This document shows, piece by piece, positions 40,612 through 49,965 of a stretch of 64,000 bases of DNA. The DNA comes from a virus: the IMG/VR virus record IMGVR_UViG_3300027893_000003, positions 159,955 to 223,954 of that record. The stretch is one strand, 5' to 3'. The translations under genes and the position numbers were made by a program. The notes under the pieces were generated by a model. That model was not told the DNA's origin, did not search any database, and saw only the letters and a list, made by a program, of their open reading frames with translations. Every line of letters starts with the position of its first letter. Position 1 is the stretch's first letter.

Positions 40612-41496
40612 TTAAAGTTCTGCCAATATGTGATCAACCCTATTACTTATATTATGGTCTCTCACACACCTCTCTAATGCTCTTGTACCTATTTGTTCTA
40701 ACTCAGATGAGTTACTAAGATAATAATTTACTTGTTCCAAAAGGTCATCGTAGTTATGATAAGTAAGAATTTCTTTGTCTTTTTCAAAATGTAGTAATGG
40801 TTCTTCTCTATGTCTGGTTATAATAGGTACTCCACAAGCAGAAAACTCAAATATCCTTCTTGTTAAAATGAAGCGTTTCTCGACTGGATCCAGACCTAAC
40901 TTTGTACTATTTATAGCAACCAAAAATTCTTGACCTTCAATATGGCCACGATTTCTCAAGTTTTTAGGCCATTTCTTTCCATATGCTACAATAATCCAGT
41001 TAGTATCTTTTCTAAGTTTGTTGATTGTCTCTATTCTTAATTTTTGATTTTTAAAGCGGGAATGTACTGCTGTACCAATCATTGAAAGATCGACTGTTTT
41101 TTGAAGGTTTAATTTTTGGTGAAATTTAAAATCGCATGAAGGCGGGTTATAAATACACTTTATTTTATCTTTAAGACTAAGGTAAGTTTTATAATGATTA
41201 GTTATATAAACGTCATATTTCTCTGGATACAACTGTGTGTAATAGGGATCACTAAAACCAAAACCGATAATTGGTTTCTTTATTTTCTTTCTAACCTCAT
41301 TTGAGAAAAATAAACCTGTATGTGCTAACCATATCTGATCTGGATCATACTCAAATATAAAGTCCGAAATCTTCCATATCAAACCTTTATCCAAATAAAT
41401 AACATCATGACCTTTCCTTTGCAATTCTTCAGAAATTGAGCGCTTAACTCCCATTACATTCCATGAATAACCGTCCGAAAAATATAAGATTCTCAT
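40612..41496 (-). CDS. Glycosyltransferase, GT-B (CgeB-like C-terminal domain)
   Basis: Product of 294 aa. The C-terminal pattern LTRRIFEFSACGVPIITRHR then a run of helices (EILTYHNYDDLLEQVNYYL) is typical of Glyco_trans_1_2/CgeB-like proteins. The N-terminus RILYFSDGYSWNVMG suits a Rossmann start. Overlaps the upstream methyltransferase by ATGA. Confidence 0.65.
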   Translation of the reverse strand: MRILYFSDGYSWNVMGVKRSISEELQRKGHDVIYLDKGLIWKISDFIFEYDPDQIWLAHTGLFFSNEVRKKIKKPIIGFGFSDPYYTQLYPEKYDVYITNHYKTYLSLKDKIKCIYNPPSCDFKFHQKLNLQKTVDLSMIGTAVHSRFKNQKLRIETINKLRKDTNWIIVAYGKKWPKNLRNRGHIEGQEFLVAINSTKLGLDPVEKRFILTRRIFEFSACGVPIITRHREEPLLHFEKDKEILTYHNYDDLLEQVNYYLSNSSELEQIGTRALERCVRDHNISNRVDHILAEL

Positions 41497-42080
41497 TTCT
41501 CACCTTTCGATTTTATAACTAATATATAGCTATATGGTGCACTCCCACATGATCTAGCAAGTTCAAATGTCTCATTCACATTCATTTTTTCATTCATAGA
41601 TGCTAACAATAAAAGGCAAATTTGACAACTCATGGCAGGTTTAAATTTACAATCTAATGATGAATTAGTCATAAAAGGTAAAATATGGTCTCGATAATTT
41701 GGAAGTTTACAAGGATGCTTATGGCCTAATTTTTCTTTTAGTTCCTCAACCTGCCTAGCATGTGGACCAAATGGGAATTCATGTATTGATACAATCCTTG
41801 CTACTCTGATAGCCTCAAGAAGAAAATTCTTCTTAAGTTTCACATGCTCAAGTGTATTAATAGAAACAGATGCGTCAAATGACTTATCTTCAAATGGCAT
41901 ATTGGTTGCATCTATCCCTTGTTTTATATTAGCATCTGTCACCTTAAAAGATGTAAGTTTTCCTAATCTCCCGACCCCTCCCATATCAATAACTGTCGAA
42001 GGTTTATGATGTTTCAATTCTTCTGCAACTCTCCAATGAGTCCATTTAGCAATAACTGGAATGTTCTTCAATTTTTTCAT
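41493..42080 (-). CDS. SAM-dependent methyltransferase-like protein
   Basis: Product of 195 aa: TVIDMGGVGRLG corresponds to the SAM-binding motif I, IDATNMPFEDKSFDASVSIN and TLEHVKLKKNFLLEAIRV to motifs II-III of class I methyltransferases. A Cys-rich stretch (MSCQICLLLL) follows. Likely methylates a glycan or small molecule in this island. Overlaps both neighbours by ATGA. Confidence 0.6.
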   Translation of the reverse strand: MKKLKNIPVIAKWTHWRVAEELKHHKPSTVIDMGGVGRLGKLTSFKVTDANIKQGIDATNMPFEDKSFDASVSINTLEHVKLKKNFLLEAIRVARIVSIHEFPFGPHARQVEELKEKLGHKHPCKLPNYRDHILPFMTNSSLDCKFKPAMSCQICLLLLASMNEKMNVNETFELARSCGSAPYSYILVIKSKGEK

Positions 42081-42769
42081 AGTGGCCTTTTTCTCTTCTG
42101 ATACATAGTTTTTCCCTTTTTAACATAATATTTCTTCATAAAAGCACTACCTTCTTTTCTCCACATCTCAACAGTTCTTCTGAAATGCCCAGAAGATGGT
42201 TTGATTTTGTTACTAACAACTAAATGTAATTCTCCATGTTTCCTTAGGCTTTTAGTTATCCTATCTACTTCTCTAATTGGATCATATACATGCTCGAGGA
42301 CGTTAGTACATATAACTATATCAAATTTAGAATTTGGGAGTTTATCATCATTAGAATAAACCTTCTCAAACGACAACTTTCTTAAAGCAGCTCTTTTTAC
42401 AGTTAGATCCAAAAGTGGACTAGGCACATCTAAAATTGAAACATCATTACCTCTCTCTAACAAAGCAATTGCATGAGTTCCAACTCCACAACCAAAATCA
42501 AGACACTTCTTTCCTGAAGTTCTATTTATAAGTTGATAAAGCTCCTCATCTCTCGCGTTAATACTAGTACACATTAGGATTCTCATATACTCAACAGTTT
42601 TCAATCCATAGTCCTTTGAGTAAAGTTCTATATATCCATTCTCGGTTTCTGGTTCTTCATAACCACATCTAGGTTTTGTTATATCGAGTTTCCTAATTAT
42701 ATCTATAGAGATCCCAGTCAATTTAGAAAGTTCTCCATCTCGCTGCTCTTGACTCTCTTTGAGTATCAT
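42077..42769 (-). CDS. SAM-dependent methyltransferase
   Basis: Product of 230 aa. KCLDFGCGVGTHAIALLERG is a clear motif I, followed by VSILDVPSPLLDLTVKRA and FDIVICTNVLEHVYDP. Class I, UbiE/Ubi-G-like core. Substrate unknown; probably a sugar of the island. Confidence 0.75.
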   Translation of the reverse strand: MILKESQEQRDGELSKLTGISIDIIRKLDITKPRCGYEEPETENGYIELYSKDYGLKTVEYMRILMCTSINARDEELYQLINRTSGKKCLDFGCGVGTHAIALLERGNDVSILDVPSPLLDLTVKRAALRKLSFEKVYSNDDKLPNSKFDIVICTNVLEHVYDPIREVDRITKSLRKHGELHLVVSNKIKPSSGHFRRTVEMWRKEGSAFMKKYYVKKGKTMYQKRKRPL

Positions 42770-42773
42770 ACTT

Positions 42774-44051
42774 TTACCCCTTATTTAATTTTCCAGTTTC
42801 ATCTAAAAAGTCTAAAAACTCTAAATTTTCTTTATTGACTTCATCCATATTCCTATCTTTAAGTCTGATAAAATCAATATGTTCATTCATTCCTTCCGGG
42901 CCGAAGAAATAGAAATTATAATCATCTAAATTTCTATTTAGAATTTCAATGTTATAATGATCAGGATTATTCCAAATGTCGCTCCCGGGCATTGGAACAA
43001 ATCTTTTACAAGCAACCATATTAAATGGAACTTTCGGAATCCAGTATTTATTTCTCTCAATAGTTTTTCTTGTCTGCCCTGGCGTTCCGATCATCATTAA
43101 GATTCTTGCTTTTATTCCAATTTTATCAGACAATTCTAAAGCTCTAACATTATCAGCAACAGTCGCACCTTTATTTAATATCTTAAGTATATCGTCGTCA
43201 AAACTCTCAACTCCAAAAGATATCTCTTTTAAACCGGCCTCATGCATCGCTTTAAAGACATCATAATCAAATGGTTTGACTCGAGTTGATATTCTCCAAG
43301 CAACATCTAATTCTCCAAATAATTCGGCTACTCTTAGACAATGCTTTTTATTTACTGTAATCGTATCATCTGAAAATCTAAATTGGCGGATATTGTAACT
43401 ATCTATTACATGCCTGACTTCCTCTGCTACTTTCTCAGGAGTTCGCCACCTTACAACTCGATTATTGAAACAGGGAGAAGAACAAAAAGAACAATTAAAA
43501 GGGCAACCCCTACTTGTCATGAGTACAGTACTCCCTGTACCCTTATAATCTCTGTCATATGCAAAGATCTTGCCACCTTGTTTGTCTTTTAATAAATGGC
43601 GGGCAGGTAAAGGTAGAGAATCTAAATCTTTAATAAAATTACCATTATATATTCTTCTTAGAGCACCTTTATTAGAATCATTTATCATATCAAAAATTGT
43701 ATGCTCAGCTTCACCTTTACAAATTGAATCTATATATTTCCAATCAATATATTCATCTGTATATGTTCCGGGTCCACCTACAAATACAGTTGAATTAGGA
43801 TACTTCTCCTTTATAGATTTAGCAAATCTATTACTTTGGAGCAATTCAAGACTAGTTGTAGTAAGGCCATAGATGTCAGCAAAAGGTAGATCTTCAATTG
43901 CCTGTTCATTTGAATAACTTGAATAATTTTTCATCTCCACTTCAATTCCCTCTTCCTCCAATACTGCACCCAAATATAAGAGTCCTAATGGAGCTTGTGA
44001 ATCCGGTTGCTTAAAATATGGGTGCGGTAAATAAATTAGAATAACTTTCAT
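42774..44051 (-). CDS. B12-binding-domain radical SAM protein
   Basis: Product of 425 aa. Residues 1-130 form a cobalamin-binding-like Rossmann domain (APLGLLYLGAVLEEEGIEVE, then VFVGGPGTYTDEY). The radical SAM motif is MTSRGCPFNCSFCSS (C-x3-C-x2-C, about residue 190), followed by FSDDTITVNKKHCLRVAELF and ISFGVESFDDDIL. Such enzymes catalyse methylations and rearrangements on glycans or lipids. Its presence in a phage glycan island is unusual and points to a rare sugar. Confidence 0.8.
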   Translation of the reverse strand: MKVILIYLPHPYFKQPDSQAPLGLLYLGAVLEEEGIEVEMKNYSSYSNEQAIEDLPFADIYGLTTTSLELLQSNRFAKSIKEKYPNSTVFVGGPGTYTDEYIDWKYIDSICKGEAEHTIFDMINDSNKGALRRIYNGNFIKDLDSLPLPARHLLKDKQGGKIFAYDRDYKGTGSTVLMTSRGCPFNCSFCSSPCFNNRVVRWRTPEKVAEEVRHVIDSYNIRQFRFSDDTITVNKKHCLRVAELFGELDVAWRISTRVKPFDYDVFKAMHEAGLKEISFGVESFDDDILKILNKGATVADNVRALELSDKIGIKARILMMIGTPGQTRKTIERNKYWIPKVPFNMVACKRFVPMPGSDIWNNPDHYNIEILNRNLDDYNFYFFGPEGMNEHIDFIRLKDRNMDEVNKENLEFLDFLDETGKLNKG

Positions 44052-44060
44052 CTTATCTCC

Positions 44061-44828
44061 TTAAAAGGGGTGACTTTCTAGAAGTCTGTCCAGATTTAAT
44101 TTCAGTTTATATTTTTTTACAAATCTTAATGGTGCATCAATGTCTTGGTATGGGATTGCTGGATAATATGGTTTATAGGGTTCAACACCAATTGATAAGA
44201 GATAATCTCTAAATTTAAAACCCTTTCCCTTTACCTTGTCGGATAGTTTAATCCATAACGATGGAATTTCATACGCATCAGCTACAATTAGGCCATGCAA
44301 AGAACTAGAAAGAATTGCTTTACAAGACAAAATATCTATGATAACTTTTTCGATTGGATCATAAACATTTATTATCAAAACATCATCTTTGGCATTCTGA
44401 ATTTTTATCCAACTATCTTTCTGATCAATAAAATGTGGAACTATACCCACTCTATATTTCTTCTCAACTTTTGGATTGAATAAACGAGGTAATAAAAGGG
44501 CTGGATCTCCATAAATAGCGGGACAATCTATCCCTTGTCTTATTAGGAATTGTCTAGTTAATGGTCCTCTAACAGCATGAATCTTTTTTGGAGAAACTAA
44601 TGTATGGTTTTGGTCCATTAAACCAGAACCCCAAATCTCACACCATTTCATTCCAGCAGCTAAATGATGGAGAATACTACCTACAGCTAGATATATAACT
44701 TTTGTTGGAGTAGGGCTATTAGAAAACTTAACTTTTTTTCCAGATATTTTGCTGACAATATAAGGAGATAATTCATCTCCAAAATTTCCATCTTTGTGTT
44801 GCCAAAATAAATTTATTTCTTTTTCCAT
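44061..44828 (-). CDS. Polysaccharide pyruvyl transferase family protein
   Basis: Product of 255 aa. NFGDELSPYIVSKISGKKV at the N-terminus and SCKAILSSSLHGLIVADAY in the second half are family hallmarks (CsaB/WcaK-like). It would add pyruvate ketals to a sugar, giving the glycan negative charge. Overlaps the upstream gene by 16 nt. Confidence 0.8.
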   Translation of the reverse strand: MEKEINLFWQHKDGNFGDELSPYIVSKISGKKVKFSNSPTPTKVIYLAVGSILHHLAAGMKWCEIWGSGLMDQNHTLVSPKKIHAVRGPLTRQFLIRQGIDCPAIYGDPALLLPRLFNPKVEKKYRVGIVPHFIDQKDSWIKIQNAKDDVLIINVYDPIEKVIIDILSCKAILSSSLHGLIVADAYEIPSLWIKLSDKVKGKGFKFRDYLLSIGVEPYKPYYPAIPYQDIDAPLRFVKKYKLKLNLDRLLESHPF

Positions 44829-45559
44829 ACCAAAAATGGCCCTTCTTCTGGTTCAGGTTTATTGAAACCTAGAGTCTGTCTCCATACTAAACCATTATCA
44901 ATTGCAAGAGTAGGTTGACCCGGTGTTCCATAAATTGCATATTTCCATTTCATAATAAACTCTCTCATTACTATATTTCCATATCTAAATTGTTTTTCAG
45001 GATTTTTAGATGTAACCATCAATGGAACTGCTCTTCTAACAAAAGTTCCTCTTATCAAAACCGGATTTAGGCCAAATTGTGCTTTTCTATCATCAGCGAT
45101 ATAAAATCCATCGGGATTATACTTATATCTAGACCGAAACATCATAATTAATCTTTTATTTGGAATGGGGTGTTTTGGAAGTCTAAGGCATGCGATATCT
45201 TCATATTTTTTAAGAATGTTGATCATATGATTTATGCTAACTTCACGAGAAACTTTCCAGTCATCTTCAAGGTGAAAGATCCACTCAGATCTTGCCTTTC
45301 TCCAAGTCCATATTACAGCAGCTGGGAATGATGGTTTATCAGCCACATTATAAATAATATCATCAAAGTAATTTTCACAAACTTTTATTACTTCTTTTGG
45401 TTTTATATTTTCACCGACTGGATCAATATTGATAATTAAACGATATCTATCTCGATCAGTCAACATTTTTTCACAGAACGACCTAAGAGTCGCATCGACT
45501 ATACTTGGTCGAAGGACACTAGTCATCGTAATATCTATTTTCTTAGAGGTGTTCTGCAT
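44813..45559 (-). CDS. Glycosyltransferase, GT-A (family 2-like)
   Basis: Product of 248 aa. IDITMTSVLRPSIVDATLRS starts a nucleotide-binding domain; SEWIFHLEDDWKVSREV contains the metal-binding DDW/DxD-type motif. Start at 45559 is preferred because GGGAAACCTT precedes it. Confidence 0.65.
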   Translation of the reverse strand: MQNTSKKIDITMTSVLRPSIVDATLRSFCEKMLTDRDRYRLIINIDPVGENIKPKEVIKVCENYFDDIIYNVADKPSFPAAVIWTWRKARSEWIFHLEDDWKVSREVSINHMINILKKYEDIACLRLPKHPIPNKRLIMMFRSRYKYNPDGFYIADDRKAQFGLNPVLIRGTFVRRAVPLMVTSKNPEKQFRYGNIVMREFIMKWKYAIYGTPGQPTLAIDNGLVWRQTLGFNKPEPEEGPFLVWKKK

Positions 45560-46376
45560 AAGGTTTCCCATACTTTGTCAATACTAACTTTAATTTATCT
45601 AGAGGATGGGGATCTATAAATTGATTAAGTCGGGATGGGATTTCTTGATTGTGCCAATAATCAATAACAAAACCCATATCAATCGTTCTCCCTCCTCTAG
45701 CCTTGATTAATCCGGAATATATTCTACCCAATTCTCCAGCTCCCACAATCCAAAAATCATAGAGGTTTGCACGACCTTCAATGAGACTAACAACTTTAGA
45801 AAAAGATTTTGCAAAATGCCTCTCATAATGACCAACAATTTCTATAACGTCAATATTATAATTGGGAAGCTTATTTATAGCTTGTGGGCAAGAGGTTATA
45901 CAACATACCTTCTTATCCTTCATTATCTCAAAGATAGTCTTCTTTCCAGGAAAAACCACACACATTAAATAATTAACTTCTGGGTTACAGTATTTAGCGT
46001 TATGAATATCAAATCCTGCACGACTATATAACTCTTTCCACATTCTCATTCTCATCAAAGTTTTATCAGATGCTTGAACAAATCCCTTCCTATACTTACC
46101 CCAGAAACGCTTTGAAAAATAAACATCAAGGCAATCTATATAATCAGCTTCATTTGCATATCTTGCCCATAAATCAATAATGTATTTAACTCTATCTCCT
46201 GGCAATCCTTCTTTCTTACAGATTGCATATAATTGCTTATGATCATGAAAGTAGTATGAATGAATTAATTTAATACCACCATCTCCAAAACGTATTAGAG
46301 AAAATGGTCTCTTCTCTTCTATAGAACTTTCAAGATCTTTTAGTATTTCTGCTACTTTATATACTTTTAGGCTCAT
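45543..46376 (-). CDS. GT-D fold glycosyltransferase-like protein
   Basis: Product of 277 aa. FSLIRFGDGGIKLI is the RFGDGE-type motif of GT-D (DUF1792) enzymes with the final Glu replaced by Gly, and FWIVGAGELGRIYSGLIKAR and TIDMGFVIDYW are the typical C-terminal region. The Glu-to-Gly change sits at the metal/donor site, so activity needs testing. Confidence 0.65.
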   Translation of the reverse strand: MSLKVYKVAEILKDLESSIEEKRPFSLIRFGDGGIKLIHSYYFHDHKQLYAICKKEGLPGDRVKYIIDLWARYANEADYIDCLDVYFSKRFWGKYRKGFVQASDKTLMRMRMWKELYSRAGFDIHNAKYCNPEVNYLMCVVFPGKKTIFEIMKDKKVCCITSCPQAINKLPNYNIDVIEIVGHYERHFAKSFSKVVSLIEGRANLYDFWIVGAGELGRIYSGLIKARGGRTIDMGFVIDYWHNQEIPSRLNQFIDPHPLDKLKLVLTKYGKPYAEHL

Positions 46377-47368
46377 ATTAAACTCTTTAGATAGTTAATC
46401 ATTAGATACATATTGGTTTTCCGGTCACCCAATTCCATAATCTTTAATCTACCATTCTTTCCCAATGTTTGCATGACCCCAGGTTGGTTAATTAATTCTC
46501 TAACAATATGAAAAAATGACATAAAACTGTCTCCCGATACTCTACCGGTTTTACCATCTATCAAATAATCCTGCATGCCGCTCATTTGTGCATCAGTACC
46601 TACAACTGGACATTCAGTCATCATTGCTTCAGCAGGAGGAAGATGTAGACCTTCTGACATAGTGGGTGCAATCCATAAATGAATTTTATTATAGAATTCA
46701 TTCTTTTGTTGAAATGAGGGCATTCTAAGATAATTATCAATGAAGGGAAGGTTTGGTTTTGATTCTGATCCAAACATCCAAAATTTTATTTTCTTAGTTG
46801 TATGTAACTGTTTTGCAACATCAAGAGCCCAGTTTGTTCTCTTTCTCTGACCATGGACTCCCTCACGGTAAAGAGCGCCTATAATGATTTGTTTATCTCT
46901 GTAGTTTCTAAGATTGAGAGGATATAACTTTCCAAAATCATATCCTGGTCTTACAATATGAGATGGAATTTGATACTGTTCAAGTTTCCTTTGAAGACAT
47001 AAACTATTAACAAGTTTGATGGTTGGCACATTAAGAACTCTACTAAGAATTTGATCATGTGGCATTTGCCAGTGTTCCCATGCTCTTATCCAATGTGCTT
47101 TAATTCCACACCTATTAGGTAACTTGAGAGTAGGAGCTACAGTTTTGAAACCTGTTGCAATGACCACATCTGCATCTGGGCAATCGTCTAAATCTCTCAA
47201 TATTATATGATCTGCTTTTAATGGAAACCAAGTAAACTTATTTTTCATACTATCAATAATTTTTACATTATGGCCCATTTCAAGTAGAGTATTAGCTGAA
47301 TGAATTATTGTAGATGACCCTCCATTATTACCTAGTCCACAATTAACCAGATTGAAAAGAATTCTCAT
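46373..47368 (-). CDS. Glycosyltransferase, GT4
   Basis: Product of 331 aa. The donor site TMSEGLHLPPAEAMMTECPV is the E-x7-E motif, preceded by FWMFGSESKPNLPFID; the N-terminus MRILFNLVNCGLGNNGGSST is a Gly-rich acceptor-domain start. First gene of the island, behind the GAACAAAATAACA motif. Confidence 0.8.
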   Translation of the reverse strand: MRILFNLVNCGLGNNGGSSTIIHSANTLLEMGHNVKIIDSMKNKFTWFPLKADHIILRDLDDCPDADVVIATGFKTVAPTLKLPNRCGIKAHWIRAWEHWQMPHDQILSRVLNVPTIKLVNSLCLQRKLEQYQIPSHIVRPGYDFGKLYPLNLRNYRDKQIIIGALYREGVHGQRKRTNWALDVAKQLHTTKKIKFWMFGSESKPNLPFIDNYLRMPSFQQKNEFYNKIHLWIAPTMSEGLHLPPAEAMMTECPVVGTDAQMSGMQDYLIDGKTGRVSGDSFMSFFHIVRELINQPGVMQTLGKNGRLKIMELGDRKTNMYLMINYLKSLI

Positions 47369-47389
47369 GTTCGCTCCTTCGGTATATAT

Positions 47390-47402
47390 TGTTATTTTGT
47401 TC
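47390..47402 (-). promoter_or_regulatory. Minus-strand GAACAAAATAACA motif
   Basis: Near-exact copy, 22-34 nt before the first gene of the glycan island; paired with the plus-strand motif at 47425. Confidence 0.5.
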
Positions 47403-47424
47403 TATTTGGATAATAAAATGTACT

Positions 47425-47438
47425 CTATATATATTAAT
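47425..47438 (+). promoter_or_regulatory. Plus-strand CTATATATATTAAT motif
   Basis: Exact copy, 92 nt before the start at 47517, the longest spacing seen for this motif. Confidence 0.55.
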
Positions 47439-47516
47439 ATCTGAAGCAGAACAATATGTTTGTGAGTGATTTTAATGCCAAATATAAAAGTAATTTTTGA
47501 AAAGGAGGGGTAACCT

Positions 47517-47834
47517 ATGAAGACAAAAATTTTAGTTTTATCAGTAATAATTCTATTTCTTTCCTCTGCGCTGTGTTATGCTAATCCGGACTCTGTCACA
47601 ACTTTTGAAATTAGCTTACATGATGGTGAAACCACAATAAGTCGAGTTATAGACGAAGAAGCTGGAGTAGTTATCTGGGTCGCAAACAGTAAGACTTTCG
47701 GATTAGCCGTCGCCCTAGCTATCTTACCTATAGCGCAGACTAGATTAGCTAAGGGTGGAAAATTTGTGCCAACCGATCCACAAACTTATATGAGATATAG
47801 GAAAGAATTCGAAGAATTAAGTAAAACTAAATAA
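47517..47834 (+). CDS. Small secreted protein, 105 aa
   Basis: Signal peptide MKTKILVLSVIILFLSSALC with cleavage near residue 22 (CYA|NP); a Cys at the site also allows lipoprotein processing but the lipobox is poor. A second hydrophobic stretch lies at residues 62-75. Ribosome site AAAGGAGGGGTAACCT. Function unknown. Confidence 0.6.
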   Translation: MKTKILVLSVIILFLSSALCYANPDSVTTFEISLHDGETTISRVIDEEAGVVIWVANSKTFGLAVALAILPIAQTRLAKGGKFVPTDPQTYMRYRKEFEELSKTK

Positions 47835-47859
47835 CCCTAAGTTGAAAGGAGACCTGAGG

Positions 47860-48018
47860 GTGGCAGAGATATTAAGAGAATTAAGAGTCGAGGTGATAGT
47901 TGATACTAATAAAGTAACACATATGAAAACCTTTGAAATAAGAGATTTTGAATCATTAGATGAACTTTTTAAGAAAGCAAAAGAGTTTACAGAGGAAGTT
48001 TTGCCAAGATATGAATAG
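47860..48018 (+). CDS. Small hypothetical protein, 52 aa
   Basis: GTG start after GAAAGGAGACCTGAGG. Looks like a compact beta-beta-alpha protein (VEVIVDTNKVTHMKTFEIRD). Placed in an unbroken operon between the secreted protein and the PilZ-like gene. Confidence 0.5.
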   Translation: MAEILRELRVEVIVDTNKVTHMKTFEIRDFESLDELFKKAKEFTEEVLPRYE

Positions 48019-48039
48019 ATAAATCAAGGAGGAGTTAAG

Positions 48040-48528
48040 GTGAATGGTCTAAATCTGGAAACATATCAGGAATATGAGGTTATTCCAGTTGGTCCATCCG
48101 GGGGTACTAAAATCGAATGTCCTAAATGTTCAAGAATATACCATATGAGACTCACAAATGGAAAACTAAATAAGCAACTTAGAGCTAGTTGTACTTGTGG
48201 TGAAAAATGGAACGTAATTTTCTGTACCAGATCTTGGTATAGAAAAAAGGTGAGTCTCCCTGGTTCGTGGATAGACGGATTCGGGAAAGAGCATGGTATG
48301 ATTGTCGAGGACCTATCAAGGACTGGAATCTCGTTTCTATCAAGTAGTAATGTAAATCTCAACAAAGGAGACCGAATCAAAGTTTCATTTGCTCTTAATA
48401 ATGGAAATCTGATTTGGATACATGAATGGATGTTGGTAAAGAGAACAGAAGACAGAAAAGTTGCTGCTGAGTTTATAATCCTAAGTATCCATAACCAGAA
48501 AATCATCGGTTTCTATTTAATGAACTAA
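48040..48528 (+). CDS. PilZ-like domain protein with N-terminal zinc ribbon
   Basis: Product of 162 aa, GTG start after AAGGAGGAGTTAAG. Residues 25-60 hold a CPKC...CTC zinc-ribbon-like region. Residues 65-155 resemble PilZ: TRSWYRKKV gives the RxxxR motif and VEDLSRTGISF the DxSxxG motif, the two c-di-GMP contact sites, followed by the beta-barrel strands. If it binds c-di-GMP it could sense or sequester the host second messenger. Classical PilZ spacing between the two motifs is met. Confidence 0.7.
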   Translation: MNGLNLETYQEYEVIPVGPSGGTKIECPKCSRIYHMRLTNGKLNKQLRASCTCGEKWNVIFCTRSWYRKKVSLPGSWIDGFGKEHGMIVEDLSRTGISFLSSSNVNLNKGDRIKVSFALNNGNLIWIHEWMLVKRTEDRKVAAEFIILSIHNQKIIGFYLMN

Positions 48529-48541
48529 AGAGGAGGATATC

Positions 48542-48847
48542 GTGGGTAAAAAACTTTTAGGATTTGTTATAAGTTTAGTATTGATGTTTAATATTACTTA
48601 TAAGTTCTGGTTACCTAATCCTGATACAAGAGGAGGTGATTCTCAATTTATGACAGTAATACAGAATATCAATACTCCCTATTTCAAAATTTCTGAAGAG
48701 GAAAAATATACTCTTTGTTACATGGAGAACCCCGGAGGGGACCTCTATCACCGAAGTCTCTGGTTGGCTATTCCAACTGAACACGTGATGCAGATACGAG
48801 CATTAAGCGCTCAAGAAATACGTCAGTTACAGCAGCAAGCTAGATAA
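48542..48847 (+). CDS. Small membrane-anchored or secreted protein, 101 aa
   Basis: GTG start after AGAGGAGGATATC. One N-terminal hydrophobic helix (residues 5-20, LLGFVISLVLMFNITY), soluble rest with a Gln-rich helix at the end. Function unknown. Confidence 0.5.
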   Translation: MGKKLLGFVISLVLMFNITYKFWLPNPDTRGGDSQFMTVIQNINTPYFKISEEEKYTLCYMENPGGDLYHRSLWLAIPTEHVMQIRALSAQEIRQLQQQAR

Positions 48848-48858
48848 AGGAGGCACTA

Positions 48859-49332
48859 ATGCATGCTGAAAAATTCAAAAAGGATCCATTCAAGATTACA
48901 TACAATTTCCTTTGTGCCCAAACCGCTCTCAACATAATATTTGCGGCGCTTATAATTGTGATGCTTTGGGGAATGATAAGAACTAAAGATCAGATGTTAG
49001 TTGTAATAGATGGTACCGATAAAGCTATTTCTTCTAGTGTCACTATTGCTAAACAATCATCTAAAGTATCTCAAGATTTAAGAGCCCTCAAACTCCAATT
49101 AGATATTCTTGAAGGGATGCAAATACAAATAATTGCTCGAAGTCCAGAACTCTATGAACAACATAAACAAATGTTTGGTATGGTTGAGATGGAGATCTTA
49201 TCTAAACTTGAACAAGAGTTGGAAAAAATTAAAAAACAAATGAAAGAAGTTGAGAAAGGAATAGGCGAAATTGTCCCTAAAGAAGGTGGGTTAAAATTAG
49301 AACTTGATTACTCAGGGGAGTACCCAATATGA
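48859..49332 (+). CDS. Membrane-anchored coiled-coil protein, 157 aa
   Basis: A helix at residues 17-36 (TALNIIFAALIIVMLWGMI), then a long coiled coil up to residue 145. Probably bitopic, with an extended periplasmic part. Ribosome site AAAGGAGGCACTA. Function unknown. Confidence 0.55.
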   Translation: MHAEKFKKDPFKITYNFLCAQTALNIIFAALIIVMLWGMIRTKDQMLVVIDGTDKAISSSVTIAKQSSKVSQDLRALKLQLDILEGMQIQIIARSPELYEQHKQMFGMVEMEILSKLEQELEKIKKQMKEVEKGIGEIVPKEGGLKLELDYSGEYPI

Positions 49333-49568
49333 CCGAGAACAAATATCCAATAAAAACTGTTAGATGCATAAGTTCAATTAGGTCAGCAATGTTTCTAAGA
49401 GGCATCGACACATATGGTTTGATTAAACAGGGTCGATGCCTGGCCTGCTCAAGTAATATTACTCTTGACCAATTCCAAACAAATATCGAAATTGAGAAAT
49501 TTCGAAAAACAGGTCTCTGTGTTAAGTGCATCGGAGAACTTAGCCAAATTATCGAAGGGGGTCGATAA
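49329..49568 (+). CDS. Small CxxC zinc-binding protein, 79 aa
   Basis: CLAC near residue 37 and CVKC near residue 63 form a likely zinc site. It overlaps the previous gene by ATGA. Function unknown. Confidence 0.55.
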   Translation: MTENKYPIKTVRCISSIRSAMFLRGIDTYGLIKQGRCLACSSNITLDQFQTNIEIEKFRKTGLCVKCIGELSQIIEGGR

Positions 49569-49570
49569 AG

Positions 49571-49942
49571 ATGGAAATTCTTGTAGCATTAATTGTTGGT
49601 CTCGCTTTAGGATGCTTCATATTCGCCGGTTTCTATGATTATAGAATGGAAAAGAAGGAAACATTTGTCTCCGTAATCTTTAGAGTTGATGATACAAAAC
49701 TTTGTGGAAATTGTAGCGCAGTATATGATGCACTAGAACACCGCTGCTGTCCAAAATGTACATCAACAACTGGCGTATTCATAATTCATTACATTGAAAG
49801 TGAAGACCCAAAAGTCGAGATGGTCAGGAAACATTTGGTAGATATGAGGAAAGGGAAGTTCAGAACAACTCCAAAACCCATCAAGGTCGTTCAGCTAGAT
49901 ACCGTGAGGAAAGAAAAGGTTTCAGCGTCCGATCTTAAGTAA
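49571..49942 (+). CDS. Membrane-anchored zinc-ribbon protein, 123 aa
   Basis: Residues 2-22 are a hydrophobic anchor (EILVALIVGLALGCFIFAGF); CGNC and CCPKC near residues 43-62 form a zinc ribbon. Last gene before a terminator. Function unknown. Confidence 0.55.
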   Translation: MEILVALIVGLALGCFIFAGFYDYRMEKKETFVSVIFRVDDTKLCGNCSAVYDALEHRCCPKCTSTTGVFIIHYIESEDPKVEMVRKHLVDMRKGKFRTTPKPIKVVQLDTVRKEKVSASDLK

Positions 49943-49965
49943 AGGAGAGCTGTGTTCTGGAAATT

